DNA of 64,000 nt from Aselliscus stoliczkanus. Taxonomy: Eukaryota; Chordata; Mammalia; Chiroptera; Hipposideridae. The stretch is from NCBI GenBank assembly GCA_033961575.1, contig CM066731.1, positions 129,759,001-129,823,000 of the forward strand. The letters run 5' to 3'. The position numbers and the translations under genes are program-made. Of this stretch, positions 58,490 through 64,000 are shown in pieces (position 1 is the stretch's first letter; the number at the start of each line of letters is the position of its first letter). The notes beneath the pieces were generated by a model. That model was not told the origin of the DNA. It searched no databases and saw nothing but the letters and a program-made list of their open reading frames with translations.

Positions 58490-60835
58490 CACAAACTAAC
58501 TGTATAATGATCAATTATTCAACATTTAGATTATGACAAGTATCCATCTTCATAGCTTCTATATTCTTTCCTTTTTGTTTCTGAACATGACCATTTCTGG
58601 CCATCTGGATCCTCTCTTTTTTAAGATTTCTCCAAATCACTAACCTGGCTCTGAGATTCTATTTCTAAATTCCTTACTATCTCAAGTTAGAGTTAATCTG
58701 AATCTAATGTTTTAAACCCATTTAGAGTAACTATGTGATCTCTTCTACTATAGCCTCCTGAGTGGCATGTTTCAGGACTCTCCCTAAAATGCTTGTCCCA
58801 TTCTTCGGTTCTATAGGTTGAAGCATATGAAATTGTCCTTAGGTGAAAAAGGACATCTATGGAGAATCCGCCTTAACCTACACATGTAAGCTAATCTAAT
58901 ATAAGCAGTCCTAACACAGAGACTTTAAAAAATAGATTCCTGCATATTGTAAGTGCATTTGACAAACAAGTAAAAAGCAGGACCAGTCCTGGTCCTAGGT
59001 CAGGATATTCTTTTGTGCTGGGCATGCCCCCTTGCATGGACTTGGGTTACATTTTAATGTGTTAGTAGTGACTCTGTTTGGACAGTGACTTGAATGCTAC
59101 TGTGAACCAACCACAGAAAAAAGCCAATGGGACACATTGGTCTTGGGTTGTACTACACAGCAGTCACCTCTGTGATTAGGGCTTAGTTCTCTTTTAGCTT
59201 TGCCCACCCCTTCCCTTGTTCTCTTTATTGGCTTATTTCCAGCAAGGTTGCTCTACTAGAGGCCTGCGTTTAATTCACCATTCCTAAACCTAATTCCTTA
59301 GAGGAGATAGTTGATTATGGCTAGCCTTCCCCTTTAGGAGTTAATATTTAGGAGTTAATAGCTTCTTGATTGGAAGCCTCTCTCTCGCCAACCTGATTTT
59401 CTTTGCTGGGTAAAAGGATAGGCATCATGATGCAGTGGAGTCAGCTCCCACAGGGAATCAGAATTCTGTTCTCTAATTCTGACTGTATTCCTCATTTTGG
59501 GGGAAGCCTTTGACAAAATTGGGCAGGATATAAGATGGAGTAATGAAGTAGGTTATAAAGCAATGCCTGAGAAAAATCAAGGATAGTAGAACATTTAAGT
59601 GAAGACCAAGGATAAATACAAGAGCTCAAGTGAAGGGAAAGGAAGCCTTATTCTTTGTATGGGTAACAGAGGCAAAATGAGTTTTAGGAAATTCATGTGT
59701 TCATATTTCTGCTTAATCAGCTGAGGTAAATAGCAGCCAAAGCTAACTTCTGCATTTCTTTTGTATAGTATTTAATTTTTCAGAAATTAGAGTTAGGAAC
59801 TTGGAAGCTGCTACTCTGAATCTAATTATTGGGTGTAAGGAAGAATTGGCCAATAAATTGGAAGTTTTAGAACTTGGGGCAGAAGGACTGCTGCCCTCCA
59901 AATCCTCATGTAGAAGAGGAACGGTGGGCAAAGGCAGATGTCTTGGCTTTACTATGGCAGAATCCAAATAAAAGCTGGGGCGGGCATTCTATTGTAGCTT
60001 AAAATTATAGGAAGAAAAAAAAAATATCCAACGTTTGAGAGCTATCAAAAACGACATTCCAAATGTAAAGAAAAAGATCCATGTGAGTCTAAAGAGGGGA
60101 AAGGAAATGAGTACAGTGATGCTGCTGCTCACAGAGCCTTTTGATGGTATTTAAAATATTTACAAAAGATAAAGGCCATGAATCACTAATGACTTATGTA
60201 AAAAATCAGTAGGGTCCTGCACAGTTGTCCTGTACGGCTTCCGTGGAATAAGCTGAAATTTGCACACAGTGGAAAGGGCGAAGAGGCAGAGGCTGCAGAG
60301 ATTCAGTTTTCTATGTTAACATGCCTGTTATATGATCAGCACCTGTGCCAAGGAATGAAGATCACCTGCTTGTATGCGGGCATCTCAGGGCATAACTCTA
60401 GGCCCTGCCTTCCGCCGTCTGTTTTTTTTTTCTTTTCAAACCTGCTTGCTCTGCCCTATGTTTTTGGGATTTTTAAAATTTTTTTTTTTGTGGCATAGCT
60501 GGATTCTGTCATTCTAGTGTAAACTTTTAAAGCAATGCTTTAATAAAGCTTCTGTATGGTTTATCCCCCTCTTTGTTCAGAAATAATTTTTTCAAAAACA
60601 TTTTGTTATAAATGCTTCAATCATACAAAAAGGTAGAATCAACACACATACAACTACTACTTACATGTTGTTATTGCTTTACTGTTATTTATAGCAAGGG
60701 CTAAACTGGTTTAAAGTCAATTATAGATCTGGAAGAATTTACCTAAACATTGAAGTATACCTTTCTAATATAAATATAAAAAAAAGACATTCTCCTACAT
60801 AATAAAATTTTATCAAGCAGATTTAGCAGTGACTC
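58490..60835. other. Unique sequence, nothing recognised
   Basis: No repeat family or gene could be supported. Short T runs lie at 60,421 and 60,480. Confidence 0.4.
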
Positions 60836-60849
60836 CCTGGTACCATTTA

Positions 60850-61360
60850 TTTATTTATTTATTAAGATTTATTGGGGAATTGGGGGAAGGGAACAGCACT
60901 GGGGAACCAGGGAGAGGGAACAGACAAGTTGCTGTCCTTTTGTTCTTCAGTCTAGTTGTGGAGGACGTTGCTTCACTGGCTCATGTTGGTATTACCATTG
61001 CGCTTTTCCCCAGTGAGGCAGATTGGTTGCCGGCCTCTGGACGGCCCCTCATGGCTGCTCTTGGCAGTTCACGCTGGCTGCCAGCCGCTCACACTGGCTG
61101 CTGGACACTCACTGTAGCTTACAGCAGTCCACTTCTGCACGGGCTGCAGCTTACACCATGCTGGTGACTCACAGCAGCCCAACTCCAGGTGCAGATGTTG
61201 TTCACCATCTTTAGAGACAACCAGGTCGAGTTGTTGTTCACCATCTTAGCTGTAGGGTGCAGCATCACTGGCCCTCATATATGAGATTCGAACTGGGGCC
61301 CCGCTGCTCAGAACAGGCGTCCCAAGCCAGCTCCTAACCAACGTGCCACTCGGCCAGCCC
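60850..61360 (-). mobile_element. tRNA-derived SINE, long composite
   Basis: The reverse complement starts GGCTGGCCGAGTGGCACGTT, contains 'ggccccagttcgaatctc', the GC-rich body and the CCCCAATAAATCTT tail. The element carries an extra 'gttgttcaccatctt' repeat at 61,196-61,246. Flanking sequences 'ccctgRtaYcattta' (about 60,835 and 61,360) form a target-site duplication with two mismatches. Confidence 0.88.
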
Positions 61361-61509
61361 CCTGATATCATTTAGTACTTTCTCCATATTCAAATTTCCC
61401 CAATTTTCTCTTAGAATATCTAACTGTATTTTTAAAATCAAGATATGATCATGACTATTCTTTACACATAAATCTCTTAAATTATATGTCTCAAATTCCT
61501 CTTAATCTA

Positions 61510-62110
61510 GAATAGCCTTACTGGTACTGTGCAAAGGTCTGGCTGCCTGTTGCTTGAAAAAGTTAAAAATTGAGAGACAAAGTTGGTGGAAAGAGAAACA
61601 GGTTTATTCAGAATGCTGGCTTTCTGCGAAGATGGCAGACTCCTGTCCAAAGGCCATCTCCCCATTTCTAGATGGCACAGAAGGTTTTATAGGTACATAA
61701 GAAGAAGAGTAAAGGAAAGGGGGCGTTGGTCAGGTAGGTCTGACATTTTTCCTGGGGTCTGGTCTGTTTTAAGATAAAACTGCGACCTGGTGCTTTATGT
61801 GTCACCAGTAAAAACTGTAAGGGAGTTGCAAAATGGATTCGGGTTCCCAAGTGCCTAGGATTAAGAAATCGTTCTTTTTAGGTTAGGATTTTGTTGGTTA
61901 AATGGATTAATGAGGCATGTGTAGCCTTAAGAAAGGGAACAAAATAGAGTTCTTAAGTCAATCACTGAAGGGAGAAACAAAGAGGAAACTGTTGAATATC
62001 AGGATGGATCAAACTGCAAACTAACTACATTATTGATTCACCCTTAATGCTACTTCTTTCTCCTTCTTCCCTCTCCTATTATTGACTTTTCCATGACAGC
62101 AGGCCATTTT
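61510..62110 (-). mobile_element. Retroviral-type LTR, probably solo
   Basis: On the minus strand a TATA box CTATAAAACC (61,685-61,692) is followed about 80 bp later by a poly(A) signal GAATAAACC (61,603-61,608), then a U5-like pyrimidine-rich run 'cctgtttctctttccacca'. This spacing is that of U3-R-U5. No gag, pol or env sequence is visible on either side. The exact ends are uncertain, and the family is not assigned (class I-like by layout). Confidence 0.55.
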
Positions 62111-62216
62111 TATTATAGAAAATCTCATACTCTGATTTTGTCAGACTTTTCTTCGTGATGCCCATTATTCTCTATTTCTTCATAACTGAAAGTTAGATGT
62201 TAAAAGTTTGATTAGA

Positions 62217-62282
62217 GTTAGTGTAAACATTTTTGGCAGTTAGTGTAAACATTTTTGGCAGTTAGTGTAAACATTTTTGGTG
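62217..62282 (+). repeat. 22-bp tandem triplication
   Basis: The unit 'gttagtgtaaacatttttgg' plus 'ca' is repeated three times with almost no divergence. Each unit contains GTAAACA, a forkhead-type site. Confidence 0.9.
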
Positions 62283-62284
62283 CA

Positions 62285-63095
62285 TTGCATCAAGAGGCAC
62301 TTGATGTCTAGCTCTCCCACCTGGGCATTATGTTTTGGAAATCTCTTGGCTCCATGCTCTGTAGCTAAAGGCTCATCCATGTCCATGCCCCAGGTCTTGG
62401 AGGTCCCATGTAGGTGTGAACCCAGAAGACATTTAAACTCTGTCCCTCGCCTGTTACTCCCCTTGGGTAATCACATCCATGCATGGCTATAACAACCACC
62501 TCTGAAATCACATTGCATGATTGATTTTCCATAGGAGATAAAATTGAAATGCCATTTAAGGTAGAATAGTGAAATTCCTGGTTGAAATTGCAGTTTGTGG
62601 CTGAGATACCTGCCAGCCCCTTGATCCTGTGCTAGTAATTGCTAAAAGAACAATAGAAAGTATATCGCAAGGAGCACCTATCTCTTTATTAATTTACAGT
62701 ATGGTACTAAATAAATAAAAGAGTAAAATGGAAAAAAAAACTCTAGCTTTATTCTCTCTGAATTTTCATATCTGTGGCACATACATTCATAAAAAATCTG
62801 CTTAAGACCCATTGATTTGTAAGTAGGGAAAACTAAATTATGGTTATTAAAGATGTATGTTTGCATTTGCAGCTTTACATGGTCAGAGTGACATAGATGT
62901 GCAGGGCAAATATCCCAGTTACCATGGGTGTAAAATCAGGAAAGAAAACTTTTTATACTTTCAATAATGTATGTTCACACACTCACTTTTATCAGCATTA
63001 TTAATTGGCACTGTGTGACTCTTTGTATTTTATGTTAACAAGAATAACTTCATCTGTAATTCCAGTTCTCTTCTACTCTAATTCTCATTTTGTCT
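62285..63095. other. Unique sequence, nothing recognised
   Basis: No repeat or gene signature is seen. Confidence 0.4.
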
Positions 63096-63099
63096 AAAT

Positions 63100-63440
63100 C
63101 AGAGTTGGCATTTATTTTTTTTTTCTGTAAAGAGCCAGATAGTAAATATTTTAGGTAATGTGGGCCACATGTTCTGTCATGACTGCTCAGCTTTGCAGGC
63201 AGAGCGTTAGAGTCATAGACAATGTGTCATGAGCTCACTCGCTATGCTCCAGTAAAACTTCATTACAGACATTAAAATTTTTATTTCCTTAATTCTCATA
63301 TCATTAAATATCTTCCTTTTGATTTTTAAAAAAAAATATTTAAAATGTAAAGAAATGTTCTTATTTTGAGAGCTGCGTAAAAACAGATACATGCTGGATT
63401 TGGTCTGGGTAGTTTGGCCTGTACATTTTGCCAATCCCTG
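63100..63440 (+). mobile_element. hAT-type non-autonomous DNA transposon
   Basis: The left end 'cagagttggcatttatttt' and right end 'cattttgccaatccctg' are degraded inverted repeats of the type cagggttggcaaac. Inner landmarks 'tgtaaagagccagatagta' and 'aggtaatgtgggccacatg' match a common mammalian hAT miniature. The 8-bp flanks 'gtctaaat' and 'atccaaat' are consistent with a decayed hAT target-site duplication. An A/T-rich insertion sits at about 63,265-63,350. Confidence 0.75.
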
Positions 63441-63575
63441 ATCCAAATCTTTTGTTTTTAATCTTTGTTTATTTCTCTCCCTGCCTTTTTGTCTCTCCCT
63501 TCTTCTTTCTGTCTTACACACTCAGTTTTGAAACTTGCTAAGCTTTTCATAGTTTTAAAAACAGTGGTGTGTTAT

Positions 63576-64000
63576 TGTGATTTAGAGTAATGAATATATA
63601 TTTGGTCTTCCCCTGGTTTCTGGCACATAGCTCCTAAAACCCTTAGAATCTGAGAGGGATCAAGTTGTCTCTTGTTATGTTAATGAGGTGACTTTTGGAA
63701 AATCCCTAGGTAACCTGTTGGGTTGGTTGCCAAAGGAACCAATCATGTGATTGGAGGGCTGGAACTTTCAGTTCCCTCCTGGTAGGGAAGAGAGATTGCA
63801 GATTGGGTTCAGTCACCAATGGCCAGTGCTTTAGTCAATCATGCCTGTGTAATGAAGCCTCCATAAAAACCCAAAAAGACAGGGTTTGGGCAGCTTCCAG
63901 GTTGGTGAACACATGGAGATTCTGGGAGAGTGGCCCATTCAGAGACCATGGAAGCTCTGTGCTCCTTCCCCATACCTTGCTTTATGCATGTCTTATATTT
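63576..64000 (+). mobile_element. ERVL/MaLR-like LTR, cut by window end
   Basis: The start TGTGATTTAGAGTAATGAAT fits an LTR 5' end. Promoter-like features follow in order: CCAAT boxes in 'gtcaccaatggccagtg' and 'agtcaatcatg' (about 63,810-63,842), then a TATA-like 'cctccataaaaaccc' (about 63,858). The sequence up to 'ataccttgctttatgcatg' matches a family I have seen repeatedly in mammalian genomes, but I will not name it. The 3' part lies outside the window. Confidence 0.6.

Noticed and set aside
1..64000. CRISPR array, operon, phage or other prokaryotic system
   Set aside because: The tandem repeats are eukaryotic microsatellites or the 22-bp and 20-bp arrays described. There is no spacer-repeat structure and no run of bacterial-type genes.

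Overview
This window is nuclear DNA from a placental mammal. It shows long AT-rich tracts, CpG depletion outside one short patch, many layers of retrotransposon debris, and no open coding gene on either strand. LINE-1, L2, MIR, MaLR-type LTRs, hAT-Charlie-type and mariner-type DNA transposons are all present. There are no Alu, B1/B2, Bov-tA, CAN or CHR SINEs, so a higher primate, mouse-like rodent, ruminant or carnivore is unlikely. The young SINE family is derived from a tRNA, probably tRNA-Ile. It occurs as one-, two- and three-headed copies ending in a CCCCAATAAAATCTT-like tail. From memory this pattern fits a rhinolophoid-type bat or a colugo (CYN-like SINEs); the sequence alone does not let me choose. 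The window looks like intergenic or deep intronic DNA, and I could not assign it to a named locus.

Layout. 0-9 kb: L2 fossils (minus strand), an internally deleted mariner element (3.6-4.2 kb), a MIR, an internally deleted L1 whose ORF1 end runs in frame into ORF2 (6.5-7.5 kb), and another MIR. 9.7-17.5 kb: dense retroelements, with two minus-strand L1 3' ends, four tRNA-SINEs, MaLR-type LTR pieces and an 81-bp palindromic mariner MITE at 15.4 kb. 17.5-24 kb: an L2, hAT remnants, a SINE, and a CpG-rich patch at 23.2-23.5 kb. Two sequences resembling CTCF sites lie in this part, one in the CpG patch and one about 0.95 kb before it. 24-32 kb: mostly old unique sequence with an L2 and simple repeats. 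32.2-33.2 kb: a SINE followed by an RPL9 processed pseudogene. 33-46 kb: simple repeats, L2, hAT, MIR and L1 scraps, a 237-bp mariner/Tc1-like MITE at 39.8 kb, and a three-headed SINE at 45.7 kb. 46.8-49.2 kb: the 5' part (5'UTR plus ORF1) of an L1 on the minus strand. 49-60 kb: mostly unique DNA, a coding-like but broken block at 51.9-52.5 kb that I cannot assign, and degraded L1 ORF2-like sequence at 57-58.5 kb. 60.8-64 kb: a SINE, a minus-strand LTR with recognisable TATA and poly(A) signals, a 22-bp triple tandem repeat carrying forkhead-like sites, a hAT element, and an LTR cut by the window end.

No functional protein-coding gene, RNA gene or CRISPR array can be supported. The points most worth checking are the unassigned coding-like block (51.9-52.5 kb), the CTCF-like/CpG segment (22.3-23.5 kb), the L1 with fused ORF1-ORF2 frame, the two mariner-type MITEs, and the modular SINE family, which should settle the host lineage. 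Family names for repeats are from memory of consensus sequences, not from a database search.
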